The notes: generated from the letters alone by a model not told the origin. A stretch of DNA of 64,000 nucleotides from Coptis chinensis (GCA_015680905.1 CM027382.1:11505501-11569500); one strand, 5' to 3'. Positions 10,501 through 22,883 are shown, numbered from the stretch's first letter. Program-made: numbers and translations.

Positions 10501-13500
10501 TCAGATCGAGATAATGACAGAACCATTCATATGATAACTTTTCCAGATGATTCTGTTACATCTTCCAGAGAAAAAAGAAGACGCATAGGCACCCTTCAAG
10601 AAGTCTACCATTTTTTTTCACAGGTCGCAGTTCAGGTGATATAACTTTCATAGAGGCCGACCTTAACAAGGTTTGCCTCCCGCACAATGATGCACTAGTA
10701 GTCCATGTCAAAATCAGCGACTGGATAGTCAAGCGTGTTCTGATAGATCCTGGTAGTTCGTGTGATATTTTGTTCTACCATATCATTCAAGAGATGAAAT
10801 TGCCCAAGTTGGTCTTCATAGACCCAATTGCTCCTCTATACGGGTTTAATGGCTCCAGAGCTGACCCAATTGGTGACATCATACTCCCAGTTTCTGTGGG
10901 ATCCAGAGAAGACAAAGTTAGCTTCAAACGCGTTTCAACATTCTAGACATCAAATCGTCCTAGGACGGCGTTGGATTCACCAAATGCAAGCTATACCATC
11001 CATACTGCACCAAGTGCTCCGCTTCCCTGGCCCTAGGGGAATGATGGAGCTTCGCAACAACCAACTTGAAGCTTATCATTGCAACCAGATCAACTCAGCA
11101 AACAAAGTCGTTGATCCACCTATCAGCACGAGGAATGAGACCACCAGTTACACAATGGCCAAGGACTTAATCGCCGAGGTCAGATCCAAAGCACCAAAAC
11201 AGAACACTAGGGGCTCCAGCAAGAAGATCTATTCGATGCAGCAGGGACCCCGTGAGGTTGGTTGCTTCAACAGTTGTTGCTCCACCGCCAGGACCCCCTG
11301 AGGTCGATCGGATTAGTTACTCTGCCGTCGGGACTCCGTGCGGTCGACGCGATTAGTTACTCCACCCGTCAGGACCCTAGAGGTCGCCCCATCATGTGTT
11401 ACACAACCGATACAGATTCCAGAGATCACTCCAGCCCCTGTTGTCATAACCACAGAGGTCGCATCAGCCCCTGTTGTCGTAACCACAGAGGTCGCTCTGG
11501 ATCCTCCTGCCACTCCTCAGATCGACAAAGCACCATCAGAGATCAATCCCCAAGCGGCGGTATCGCCAAAAGCAGCAGTTCAGCCTGCAGAAAAAGAGCG
11601 AGTGAACTTAGGAACAGAAGACTATCCGAAGTTCGTCTATGTAGGGGCTAACCTTGACCCTACACTCAAGGCCCAGCTTGTAAACTTTTTAGCAATGAAT
11701 AAAGATATTTTCGCTTTGGTCGTCGTATATCGATGTCCTGGGTATAGATCTTATTGTTGCATGTCATAGGCTAAACATCAACCCTAATGCTAGGCCAGTT
11801 CGACAGCGACCTCGTAGGTTATCCCTGAGATTTCAAAAAGCAATCAATGATGAGGTCGACAAACTCAAGCAAGTCAGTTTCATCAAAAAGGTCAACTACC
11901 CAGACTGGATCGCTAACATAGTAGCAGTTCCAAAGAAGAATGACATAGTTCGCCTTTGCGTTGACTTCACTAACGTCAACCAAGAAACACCTAAAGATAG
12001 CTTCCCTTTACCTAGAATCGACCGACTTGTGGACTAGACATGTGGCCACGAGCTCCTTTCATTTATGGATGCATACAGTGGATACAACCAGGTCCCACTC
12101 GCTGAAGAAGACCAAGAGAAAACGTCATTCATCACAAAACAGGAAATTTACTGCTACAACGTCCTCCCGTTCGGCCTCAAGAACGCTGGAGCGACTTATC
12201 AGCGGCTTGTCACTGACACGTTTCAGGACATGCTAGGCGATACCATGGAAGTCTATATAGACGACATGGTCGTTAAGAGCAAGAAAGTTGGTGACCACCT
12301 CACTCACCTTGAGCAAGCGTCCTCTAGATTACGCCAAACTCGGATAAAGCTGAATCCAGAAAAATGTCTTTTTAGAGCGTCCTCTGGGAAGTTCTAGGAT
12401 ATCAGGAATGACAACGAGGGATCGAGGCCAACCCAGACCAAATCCGAGCGTTCTTGGACATGCCCGATCCAAAGACAAAGAAGCAAATACATAAGCTATC
12501 AGGAATTGTTGCAACACTCAACCGATTCATCTCAAGGGCATCAGACAAATGCCGACCTTTTCTGCAACTCCTTAAAAAAGGAGAACAGTTCTCATGGAAC
12601 GACCAATGCTACCAAGCGTTCTCCACTCTCAAAGAATACCTGACGATACCACCTGTCCTAGCAAAGTCAATAGATGGGGAAACACTGGGGCTTTATCTAG
12701 CAATGTCAGACTTTGCTATCAGTTTAGTTCTCTTCAAGGAGGACAACAACTCAGAGAAACCGATCTACTTTACAAGTAAGATGCTAACTCCAGCTGAAAA
12801 AAACTACTCTTACATTGTTATATTCTGCGTGGAAGTTCAGGACTTACTTTCAAGCACACCCAATCAAGGTACTCACTGACCTCCCACTGAAGAAAATCCT
12901 TCTTAAGGAGAATAAGACAACTCGAATGGCAGTATGGGCAGAAGAACTCGGAGAACATCACATCGAGTTCGTCCCACACACCTCTCAGAAAGGGCAGGTC
13001 GTTGCAGATTTTCTAGCAGATTTTCTTGTTGACGACCTAAATTGAGAACCGGAAACAGATATCCTACCCACTAAGAAGTAAGACAAATCCATCTAGTCTT
13101 TCTTTGTAGATGGATCTAGCAACCTTGGAGGAAGTAATCGGAGTCGTATTAGTGTCCCCAGATGGAGCTATAATGGAGAAATCAGTTCGCATCGATTTTG
13201 CGACCTCCAACAATGAGGCGGAGTACAAGGCACTAATCATGGGGATTAGAATGGCACTATAGCTCGGTGTACAAGAACTTCAAGTCTTTAGTGACTCGCA
13301 ACTAGTTGTTCGTCAGATTGCTAAAGAGTACACTACCCATGAAGGTAACCTTTCTAAATACCTTCAAGTTGTTTATCAATTACTCCCTTATTTTAAGAAA
13401 GCCACAATACACCACTTTTTGCATGACGAGAATCGTCATGCGGATAGTCTAGCTTACCTGGCTACTCAAACACCAAACTGCGCCCCTAGACAGTTACTTA

Positions 13501-14809
13501 TTGAAGTAATTGACCGGCTTGCTTACCAAGCCGAGCACGCCCTAGAAATCAGCGACCTATGCCCATTCTCTGAGAACCAGATGAGTCAAACAAGGATGCA
13601 GCCCTATCATAGAGTATATCCAACACATTACACTCCCAAAAACGTACCAAAGCTAGACAAGTTCCATATCAGGCACGTCGTTACTGCCTGGTCAATAACA
13701 AACTCTTCAGAAAGTCTGCTAGCGGGCCTCACTTGCGGTGCATAAGGCCAGAACAAGGTCAGTTGATCTTTGCAGAAATACATGAAGGCGAATGCGGGAA
13801 CCATGCTGGAGGTCGCTCCCTAGCTCACAAAGCGATCTCCTAGGGTTACTTCTGGCCACGAATGCAGATTGATGCCAAAAAGTACGTCCTTAAGTGCATC
13901 AAATGCCAAACTTTTGGCCACAACATCATTCAGCCAGCTCGCGAGTTAATCAACATTGTCAGTCCTTGGCCATTCCACATGTGGGGCTTGGACATTATGG
14001 GACCGTTCATCCCATAAAAGAGCACTGGTTTTCAATTCTTCTTGGCTGCAACTGATTACTTCACTAAGTGGGTCGAAGCAATCCCCTTAGCTCATGTCAA
14101 GGAATCACACGTCAGAAACTTTATATGGACTCACATCATCACCAGATTTGGCTTACCACACACACTGGTGATGGACAACGGTTTCCAGTTCAAGGAAAAA
14201 ACAGTTAAGGAGTTTCTAGCCAAGTGGAAGATCGTTCATGCATTTTGTACCCCCCAGTACACTCAAAGCAATGGCCAAGCAGAAGCTAGCAACAAAGCAA
14301 TTCTGGAAAATTTGAAGAAAAAGATTGAAAAGAAGAAGAGCCAATGGCTAAACCAATTAGAGAACATTCTCTGGGCCCACCACACTACAACTCACTCTAG
14401 CACAGGCGAGTCACCATTCTCCTTATGCTATGGCACGGAGGCCATTATTCCCACCGAACTGACAGTCACTACGACTAGGTCAGAACTCATCGAGTCTGGA
14501 CACAATGACTCCGTCCTAGCTCGAGAGGTCGACTTGCTGGAAGAACGCCGTGACTTGGCAGCCATCAAAGTGGCATCTTACCATCAGACCCTAAAGAAGT
14601 CCTACAACAAGCGAGTTAATCCTTGATCCTTTCAACCTGGTGATCTAGTCCTGAAAAATACTCAAGATGACTCTAAGCTAGCACCAACATGGGAGGGTCC
14701 GTACATAGTGGAACGCGTCGTCGGCAATGGAGCGTACTGGATCAAGACACAAGAGGGAAATCCATTGCCACGCCCTTGGAACACTTATTTGTTAAAGAAA
14801 TTTTATTAA
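10501..14809 (+). pseudogene. pol: Tat element pol (protease, RT, two RNases H, integrase), broken
   Basis: Protease: IDPGSSCDIL at about 10747-10775. Reverse transcriptase: 11650-12400, with PFGLKNAGATYQRL and the catalytic YIDDM at 12254-12268. First RNase H: about 12450-13045. Second, archaeal-type RNase H: about 13090-13480, with FFVDGSSN, NNEAEYKALI and VFSDSQLVV; this extra domain is diagnostic of the Tat lineage. Integrase: about 13790-14640, with the DDE residues in WGLDIMGPF, VMDNGFQF and NGQAEASNK, then a GPY-type C-terminal module (WEGPYIVERV). The stop is at 14807-14809. Stops or frame changes occur in the RT (about 12037-12039), between RT and RNase H (about 12397), in the second RNase H (about 13259) and in the integrase (about 14016 and 14624), so no full polyprotein is possible. 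Confidence 0.92.
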
Positions 14810-14939
14810 TAAAAGTGTATTTTTGTACATTCCATGTTTTTATTCACTGCAAATTCAGTTATAGTTTACTTATGTTTATTATTACAAACCACTCAGTTAT
14901 ATTTCATCAACAGAGACATGGAACTCGCACTGAAAGCAC

Positions 14940-15905
14940 CACCAGTATACGCGCACTTTTAGCACTCTCATGAGTCTCAACGCTCTCAGTGAGCAATACG
15001 CTTTCTTAAGCTAACACGCTCTCCGTGAGCAGTACACTCTCTTGAGCTTATAGGCTCCAGAGCCTCTCTAATTCTCACTAGTTGGGGACCTATACTTCTA
15101 GGATCAACTCAGTGAGAACGCTCTTAGTGAGCAATACGCTTTCTTAAGCTAACACGCTCTCAACGAGCAACACACTCTCCGTGAGCAGTACGCTTTCTTG
15201 AGCTTATAGGCTCCAGAGCCTCTCCAATTCTCACTAGTTTAGGACCTATACTTCTAGGATAAACTCAGTGAGAACCCTCTCAGTGTGCAATACGCTTTCT
15301 TAAGCTAACACGCTCTCCGTGAGTAGTACGCTCTCTTGAGCTTATAGGCTCCAGAGCCTCTCTAATTCTCACTAGTTGAGGACCTATAATTTTAGGATAA
15401 ACTCAGTGAGCAATACATTAAGCTAACACGCTCTCCGCGAGCAGCATGCTCTCTTGAGTTTATAGGCTCTAGAGCCTCTCCAATTCTCACTAGTTGAGGA
15501 CATATAATTCTAAGATCAACTCAGTGAGAACGCTCTCAGTGACAGTGAGCAATATACTTTCTTAAGCTAACACACTCTCTGCGAGTAGCACGCTCTCTTG
15601 AGCTTATAGGCTCCAGAGCCTCTCCAATTCTCACTAGTTGAGAACCTGCAATTCTAGGATCAACTCAGTGAGAACGCTCTCAGTGAGCCATACACTTTCG
15701 TAAGTTAACATGCTCTCCACGAGCAACACACTCTCTTAAGCTCATAGGCTCCATAGCCTCTCCAATTCTCATTAGTTGATTACCTATAACTTTAGGATCA
15801 GCTCAGTGAGAACGCTCTCAACGAGCACTACGCTATACTAGGCTAGCACGTACGCTCACTCGAGCTACTAGGCTCCACAGCCATACAGTTCTTACTAGTG
15901 GGCAA
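14940..15905. repeat. Degenerate 118-156 bp tandem repeats after integrase
   Basis: About seven units, each carrying CTCACTAGTT near its end (15074, 15230, 15368, 15486, 15630, 15768 and 15891, the last two degenerate), preceded by GAGCTTATAGGCTCCAGAGCC. Spacing runs from 118 to 156 bases. Within each unit the motif CGCTCTC..GTGAGCA recurs. Tandem repeats at this place are common in Tat elements. Confidence 0.9.
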
Positions 15906-16527
15906 CCCACAAATGAGAATGTTATCTAAGAGCAAAATGATTCCCTAAGCTAATTCTCAGGCTTCGTAGCCACTATATGTCATATTCATTATGAACTAAA
16001 CAATAGCTACAAGCAATTAAGCATAAACAAAAGACATGCATTCCATAAACATTCATCAATGGAACTGCCTGAATAAACTCAGGACACCAGTTCATGAATC
16101 CACCGATCTGCTGGGACTACCCAAAAAATCCAGATCAGCGTTCTTACAACTATCGCAAATATCGAACTGCCACTTTGGTGGAAATCAGTTCGTTCTGTAT
16201 CTGTACCAAAAAGGCGAACTGCCCAGGCGAGCCTGAGAAACCAGCTCTATTGTTTGACTCTCTTAAAGAGAGGAGAATAGACAAAACATTCCAAACAAAA
16301 AATAATCCATCTTACACAGACAAGTCCAACAATCACAGTCAAGCATCAGCAACAACGTGTTTATCAGTAGGAGCGGCGCTGGTAGAAGGGACATTACTTG
16401 CATCTCACGGTACGACAAGTGCAGCGGTACCCCCAGCCTCACGATCTTGCTTCTCCAGTAGTTCAACATACATCTCCGCTAGCACAGCATGTTCGTCACA
16501 AACTCGATCATATTCCCTCTGCGCTTT
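15906..16527. other. Spacer and probable 3' UTR of antisense gene copy A
   Basis: No protein domain. Bases 16087-16250 match 17908-18080 (both have a CAGTTCAT block, then AATCCAG, then CAGTTCGTTC, then GGCGAACTGCCCA), so the duplication of the antisense gene extends into this non-coding part. Confidence 0.6.
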
Positions 16528-17267
16528 TCATATTACACCTTGACAATGTTTCGCGTGCTCAGTCACGGAGGCCATCTTTTCACGCAGATCGATCATCGAA
16601 CCAACCAGCACTGCTTTCTCATCCAACGCGTCTTGAAGCTTTTTCCTCAATGCCTTCATTTTCTTCTTGTCAGCTTCCCAGGCAGTACGCATCCTAAGCA
16701 ACTCAGCCATGTCACTATCAACATTATCAGTACGTTGAACAGTTCGCTTCAGCTTATTGTACCCTGCCATGAACTACAAAGAAAATGCCAATGTTAATGT
16801 TCACCAATCAAATAACAAGAAATCAATACAGGTAAAAAGCTCACCAAACAACATGCCAAGTCCATGGTACTCAGCGTCGTCTCCAGAGTTTCATCTTCAA
16901 GCTCAGCTTTATCACCGTCTAGCACCATTCCTTCCAGGAGGCAGGTCGTTATAGAGGTTGAATGGAAGCTACAGTCAGAACGCTTGACCATACGCTTCTT
17001 CCCAGTCATCCCAACATAGAAGAAGTCGCTCCCTACGTCACCAGCACGCTGTGACGAACTGCCAGTAGCAGCATAGTGACCTCGACCTAGGTCGCCAGTT
17101 TCCTCCCGGTTCTGGTCGTTACCCCCTCCACAACTGGGAGACCTAAACACGATACCTCCAAGTCGCTCCCGACCTTCCACCTTAGCACGTTTGCCGTTCT
17201 TTGAACCAGAGGGAACAGCCTTGCGTTTGCCACGATTCCCATGTCTAAACTCCATCTCTTCCGTCAC
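16528..17267 (-). pseudogene. Tat antisense accessory gene, duplicated 3' part (copy A)
   Basis: On the minus strand an open frame from 17267 encodes a basic Gly/Arg-rich start, then VKRSDCSFHS and MDLACCL. A 72-base intron with GT/AG borders (16774-16845) joins in phase to FMAGYNKLK and an Arg/Lys/Glu-rich coiled coil ending at 16528. The same domain order and the same intron position occur in copy B (18293-19268), where the matching peptides are VKRTDVSFRS, MDVAHCL and LVSGYQKLK. Antisense ORFs between integrase and 3' LTR are known in several Tat elements; their role is unsettled and I assign none. The N-terminal domain present upstream of copy B is absent here. Confidence 0.7.
16774..16845 (-). 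other. Predicted intron of antisense gene copy A
   Basis: On the minus strand the donor GTGAGC follows ...TGTTGTTTG and the acceptor TTTGTAG precedes TTCATGGCAGGG. The 72-base intron sits at the same codon as the 84-base intron at 18743-18826. Confidence 0.65.
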
Positions 17268-18292
17268 AAGGGGAGAGGTTCCCCCCCATCACCAGAAGCA
17301 TCTCCACGTCTCCTGGCCATAGTAGACTCTACAACAAACTAACGTTCAGCGAAATAACACAAGAACAAGGTCGTCCTGTTCGAAGGCAGAAACAAACAAC
17401 AAAGAGCACTTACTTGAGATGATTAGCAAAGGAAATGGCGCAAGAACTTTGGAGACAAACAGCTTGAAGAACAAGGCATTTGCTCTTCTGGTAACAATTC
17501 AACTTATGGTCAAGTAACGTACCTTCCCAAGGCACATCATAATTACATTGAGACGCCAAACGACAGGCCACCTGGCAGCCACATGTCACATCTCCGACCG
17601 TTCACATTCCTACACGTGCCATACACGCACTGCAATCCCTTCAGTTCTAAACTGGAGGACGCTTCATATGTCCTAATGTTATTCGCGACCCACAACGCTA
17701 AAAACGAGTAAAAAGCACGACGTTCACTCAGAATCACAGGTCATTTAACCTCCCTCACTCTTACCAAGAGTTGTATACACAGCCAAACAATTACGACAAT
17801 AGCAAGAATTGCACATCCAAACCATCAAGGAGCTAACCAAAGAAGAACAACAAAAGTAAGCATTTCATACACGCAAAAGGACGAACTATTTGACCAAACT
17901 CAGGCCCCAGTTCATCTACTAGCCGAGCTGCTAAGTTTACTCAGGAAATCCAGCTCGACTAAACATCCTTCATCATTACATAAGCTCCCCAGAACGATAT
18001 GGGAAGCCAGTTCGTTCAGTATTTAACAACCAAAAAGGAAAGGCGAACTGCCCAAGTTATCATGGGAAACCAGTTCCAATGTATCACCACTCACACCATT
18101 ACAACAAAGAAAAATCACTCGCAACTCACAGATTCAAGAAAGAGCAGACAAATTTTCAGTAGCTAGGGGATCCAGTTCACCCCCCGCAGCATCCTCATCA
18201 CCTATCACAAGTGAGAGACCTCAACACCAACATTCACAAATACGTTCGACGCAACCTCTTCAATTCGAGACTCAACACTTCCTCGAGGCGGT
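17268..18292. other. Spacer between the two antisense gene copies
   Basis: No gene called. The part 17908-18080 is homologous to 16087-16250. The rest (17300-17900) looks like promoter or UTR remnants without readable domains. Confidence 0.5.
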
Positions 18293-18742
18293 TTAGGGTA
18301 AGACAAAGAGCATCACATGCATCTCCCAAGACGCTTTAACATCAGACCGAGCCCCCGATTCATGCTCTTCTTTAAAAGCTTTATACTCCGCTTCAAGTTC
18401 AAGGAAGTCGGCATCCAGAGCGTTGTAAGCTCGAGTCACCTCCTGAGCAACCTCTTTACAGCGCTGGGCATAGCTTATCACCCTGGCATTCTCTACATTA
18501 GCAGCATCAAGTTTCTCCTCAGCGGCTTGCAATTTCAGCTTGACATCCCCCAAGTCGGTGGTCAGCACAAGCTTGGCCAAACTAAGGTCCTGGTTTTCTT
18601 TCTTCACCGCTGCAAAGTCCTCGCGCTCTGCAGCACACGTGTCCTGGACATTTTGTAGCTCTTCCTTCAGCTTGGTGATAGACTCCTTCTTTGACTCAGC
18701 GATCTAAGCAATCTCCTTCAACTTCTGATATCCACTCACAAG

Positions 18743-18826
18743 CTACATACACAAAAGTACAACAACAGTTGATATTGGACATGCAAATACAAAAATGATA
18801 AGCACGATCTGAAAAACTTCAATTAC
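18743..18826 (-). other. Predicted intron of antisense gene copy B
   Basis: Minus-strand donor GTAATTG after ...CACTGTCTG and acceptor TATGTAG before CTTGTGAGTGGA, phase 0. The position matches the intron in copy A although the intron sequences have diverged. Confidence 0.6.
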
Positions 18827-19273
18827 CAGACAGTGAGCCACATCCATTCGCCTCAGATTATCAGCAAGACCCTTGGAGTCCAGCTCCTTATGGCTACTAT
18901 CAAGCGATATGTGATCAAGCATGGAAGACGCAACCCTACTCGACCTAAAGCTGACATCCGTTCGTTTCACAATCTGTTGCACCCCTTGCTCATCAAGGAA
19001 CACCACTTGGCCTTCTAACTCATCATTAGCCATAGCAGCCTTCCCACTCACCTTACTCGGAGCCTTCTGCTTTGCCACCGAGCTCGGTTCTCGGAATACG
19101 GGTGGTAGACTCGGAACGACCTCAAAGGTCTCTAGATCTGAAAGACCGAGGTTGGGCGCAGGCCGTAACCTAGACCTACGAGTGACCTTACCACCAACTC
19201 ATTCAGAACCGACCATGCCCCCTATAGGAACCATTATGGTTTCACCGAATGATTTACGAACCGCGAAAACCCA

Positions 19274-20488
19274 TGTGCAGCGGAATAAAGGGTGTCCATG
19301 GTTTGGTTAGAATTCCATACCTTTAGATCGGCTATGATATCTCTGAGAATCCAAGATCTACGAAATAAGCAACCTCTTGATCTTCTGTTGTATTCCTATC
19401 CTTAGAATGGACGTTGTGTGGGCAACGATCTACCAGCATCTTCTTTCTCTCTTGGCCTCTCTCACTCACAAAGTTAGAACCAATTTTGGATCACTTTCCT
19501 TGAGCAAAACCTGAGTTTTTCTTGTGTAAAAAACGGCCAGAGAAAGAGGTTTCTATTTATAGGCTACAATAGGGACCATGAGGAGAAATTAGGGTTGGGC
19601 CTCCTGACGAGCTTGAGCTTCCCATGTTCGCCCAGAACATACGGCCTAAGTCCGTCAACAAATGGCTTATTCCATTAAAGGTTATTGTTGCACTACCGCC
19701 CTAATCCCAAATTACGTGTTACGTTTATGGGCTTCATATTATATGTTTGTTGATCTCCCCGTGTTTAAGATATCGAATGCCCATTGATTAAGTCAAGTTA
19801 TTGACAACTACATTAATCAACTTCTTATGTCCTTGAGTAGTACCACTCAACCTCATTGTCATGTTGGATTAAATCCACCTGCAGGGTTTACATGACAATC
19901 CTTATGAGCTCCTCAAAGGGACATCATCAACCCGACTTCTTGCGGGTCACAGATTCCTTCTATAATCAACAGCACATCTTACATACAATGTCATTACCCA
20001 ATCCATCGAGTTTGTTGATTCACAAATGAATCTCACTCATTGATGATTTAAAGCAATGTACAGTGCACGTAAGTGCCGTTATTATATCCGGATTAAGAGG
20101 ACAAGCATCCATAATAATGAGGGTGTTTGTTCTCTTATATAGTCGATAAAGAGAAACAACCTCACTTGGTCCCGCTCAATACACACAAAGTGTACTAGTG
20201 TAATCTTGTAGTCAAGATAAACTAATACCATATTATACTACAACCGTACCAATGGTTTGTCCAAATCCATCTAGGTTGTGAACGTTTACTTATACTTTAT
20301 AAGGTACTGATGATATAATCTTATGTGTGTCACCACACACCATATCATCTACAACATAAAGTATTAGACGCATGCATATAACTAATAACATATGTAATAT
20401 GCATAACATTTGCCCATATGATTCTCATTCAAAATATAAAGAATTAGAGTTAATACAAAAGTAATGCTTTTAGTATATAACCCTATCA
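19274..20488 (-). mobile_element. Solo LTR (probably Ty1/copia) inside the Tat antisense gene
   Basis: Read on the minus strand it begins TGATAGGGTTATATAC and ends ATTCCGCTGCACA. It has a promoter-like TATAAATAG (19553-19561), and no internal domains or second LTR, so it is a recombination-derived solo LTR of 1215 bases. Flanking five-base sequences are ACCCA and CCCCC, an imperfect duplication. Deleting the LTR and one flank restores one continuous antisense frame, which fixes the borders independently. Confidence 0.7.
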
Positions 20489-20964
20489 CCCCCAGCACCG
20501 AAGCTATCCCCAAGAACGAGCCTCGCAGCCTTGGCGATCTTCGCAACCTCCTGCTCGGTCACGCCAGCCTTCCGTCTTCAGCGAACTACTTCATTCCCGA
20601 ACCTTGAAGACCACCTCATCCAACTCAACGGGAGAGCTACTATACCCCCCTCAACCTTCAGGTCGCCCGCCCGACCCACCCACCCCCGAGGCACCAGCAC
20701 CTCCGATGGGTTGCTTAGGACCAATACGACCTCGGTCCCGGTCTTCCCTTGTCGCCAGATCGCTCTTACGTCTCTCCATAGCTGCTTCACTAGTTTGACC
20801 TCGAACCCTTCTCTTCTGAATTTTCCTCTTCTCCCTAACCACGGGACCTCCTCGCTCTACAAAGAAGTACGCGACCTCTGGTAGTGTAGCCTGCTTCTGC
20901 ACTCGAGTTAGTTTCGCAAACCTATCGATCACCTTCCGATCAGTTCGCTTCTTTATATGAAGCT

Positions 20965-21043
20965 CTGCAAAGACAACAAAGAACCAGGTCAGCTAACACA
21001 TCAGTAATCCAAACGTCAAAACAACAACACAATACACTCCTAC
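20965..21043 (-). other. Predicted first intron of the antisense gene
   Basis: Minus-strand donor GTAGGAGTG after GCTAGTGG and acceptor TTTGCAG before AGCTTCATAT. It is 79 bases, pyrimidine-rich near the acceptor. Confidence 0.55.
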
Positions 21044-21750
21044 CCACTAGCGAAGTTGCAAACCCTAGTTTGCAAACTACATCCTCTAGGACAAATGTTC
21101 CCAACTAACAGCAACGACCTCTTCTCCCAAGCTTCATTGCTTACACCATCAATCACGCTAGATCTTCCCGTCCGTGTTTGCAAGCTAAAGTTAAGAGAGT
21201 CAGATCGCTATACTGAGAAATGCTCAGCAATGTCAACGACCTCTATGCGGTATTCGCCACTCACGTTCAATAGATCAAACACCTTAAACAGCCGCCAAGT
21301 ATTACCAACAAACTGGCAGGGCCCTTTCCAACAAAAGCTCAAGAAGTCACAAGTCAGCTTCGAGAATGGTATCTTCATACCAGCCCTCAGCTGTCCCTCG
21401 CAGACTATTACCCTGCAACTCAGTGGTACATACACCTCACTAAACACTTGTATGCCCTTCTCCAGTTCGTGTATTTCCAGGTCACTCCCCTGGATATAGT
21501 AAGCTTGCTGCAACTTAGCGAAAGCCTTAGTGGCATGTTTGTCTACAACCCTAGGAGGCAGCCCACTAGAGGACGACCCCTCATCGCAACCTGAAGTGCT
21601 AGCCACAGCACCAACAAATTCAGATCGCACATCTTCCTCCATATCCTCATTATCAAATCCTACTGACTCTTCCTTCTCCTCCTCCATTTCACCACAACTC
21701 AGTGACACTTCTCGAATCTCTTCAGATCGAGTATCGTCTGAGTCAAACAT

Positions 21751-22883
21751 GCCCCTTTTTCTTACAAATTACTAATCCTAGAAGAGTAAAGCTAAAACCG
21801 ACCTAACAACCATACGAAACAAGCAAGAGCAGAAGAAAGAAAAAGAAGATCAACAATGGCTGAAGCACTAACTTGAAGAGTTCTAGTTTCGGCAGTTCTG
21901 GAAATGAAAACAAGAAATGACTTTTCGGATCTCCAAAAGTTCGTTTATACAACCGCCCCTCCAGTTCCCAATGCATTATGATTACAACCTAGCCCTAGCC
22001 AGCACACGACTTCTGAAAAGTTGTCCTGTCTTTTCAAATCCCGAAAAAAGGGGCGACACGTTTTCTCCCTGTCGGGGCAAAAAGTTAACCCGGCGTTCCC
22101 GATGTAATGGTGCTTCCGAAGCTTGAAAGAGATGGGATTAGGTATTTTAGAAGAAGAGAGATTGCACCAACGTTCTGGTTGCCTACGTACCCCAGTAAAG
22201 AATCCGAAATCAAGTATCTTAAAACGTAGTTCTGGAGGCTGCAGAAGCCTCTGTATATATAACAATCTCCTGCCTTGGCGGCCAAGAAAGTGATTCTCGA
22301 GATTGCCTTCCTTGGTGAATCCTAGTATAATCCTATCTAAAATCGGATCATTCCCCAAGATTTCATCCTATCCTTGTGCAAGATCTTATCGGATTGCACT
22401 AGGATTCTCACCTCCGCGGATCGGGTTATTGGATCAGAATCATCCAGACGGATTGGATCCATGAACTTGGGCCACCCGGATGGGCCCTGGACCTGTTGTG
22501 AACTCTTACGGATTAGAGGTCCGGATGATCCAAAAGTGTTTATTTGATAGCCACCCGACTAATCCACCGTTGGTCCCACTCCCGGTCCATGGTCCGAGTA
22601 CATTCTGAACTAATTCTGCCGCTGGTCCCACTCCTGGTTCATGGTCCGAGTACGTTCTGGACCGAAAATATGATGTAGGGTACACACACTCCCCAATTGC
22701 TCAGATTTGCTCACGTGCCAACCACGTACTAACTATCACCACACATCAGTTCGTCGGACAACACGAATCAATCTTTATAGTTCGTTGGGTATTTCCATTT
22801 ACATCAGTTCACCTTTTCATTCATGATCAACACGCGCTACCGTGTTCTCTCAGTAGATCGCTTCAATATACTGCACGACCTAC
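21751..22883. other. Upstream region of the antisense gene and 3' untranslated part of the Tat element
   Basis: No ORF with a known domain. On the minus strand a TATATATA at about 22254-22261 lies some 500 bases upstream of the antisense ATG and is the best promoter candidate. A TACGTAGGCA motif just downstream (22183-22192, minus) also occurs in the LTR (9026-9035). Two tandem copies of a roughly 57-base unit containing TGGTCCCACTCC and ATGGTCCGAGTAC lie at about 22568-22665. Confidence 0.45.

Larger units (their letters stand above)
18293..21750 (-). pseudogene. Tat antisense accessory gene (copy B), split by a solo LTR
   Basis: Minus-strand gene. Exon 1 runs from the ATG at 21750 (MFDSDDTRSEEIRE, acidic start) through LPPRVVDKHATKAFAKLQQ and WRLFKVFDLLNV to 21044. 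A 79-base intron (20965-21043, GT/AG) follows. Exon 2 starts LHIKKRTDRKVIDRF, contains a basic low-complexity stretch, and reads VTEQEVAKIAKAARLVLGD up to 20489. Beyond the inserted LTR (19274-20488) the frame resumes at about 19268 (FAVRKSFGETIMV) and reaches MDVAHCL at 18827. An 84-base intron (18743-18826) leads to LVSGYQKLK and a coiled coil ending at 18293. Stops at 21208-21210, near 19180 and near 18705 inactivate it. The product of this antisense gene family is not understood. Confidence 0.7.

Noticed and set aside
14940-15905. Tandem units considered as a CRISPR or a protein-coding repeat
   Set aside because: Units vary from 118 to 156 bases with stops in all frames; this is a retrotransposon spacer array.
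20531-20884. Plus-strand open frames in the Tat 3' region
   Set aside because: They are complements of the basic low-complexity antisense exon and have no domain of their own.
22254-22261. Plus-strand reading of the TATATATA as a promoter for a downstream gene
   Set aside because: Nothing coding follows on the plus strand before the 3' LTR; the minus-strand antisense gene is the better partner.
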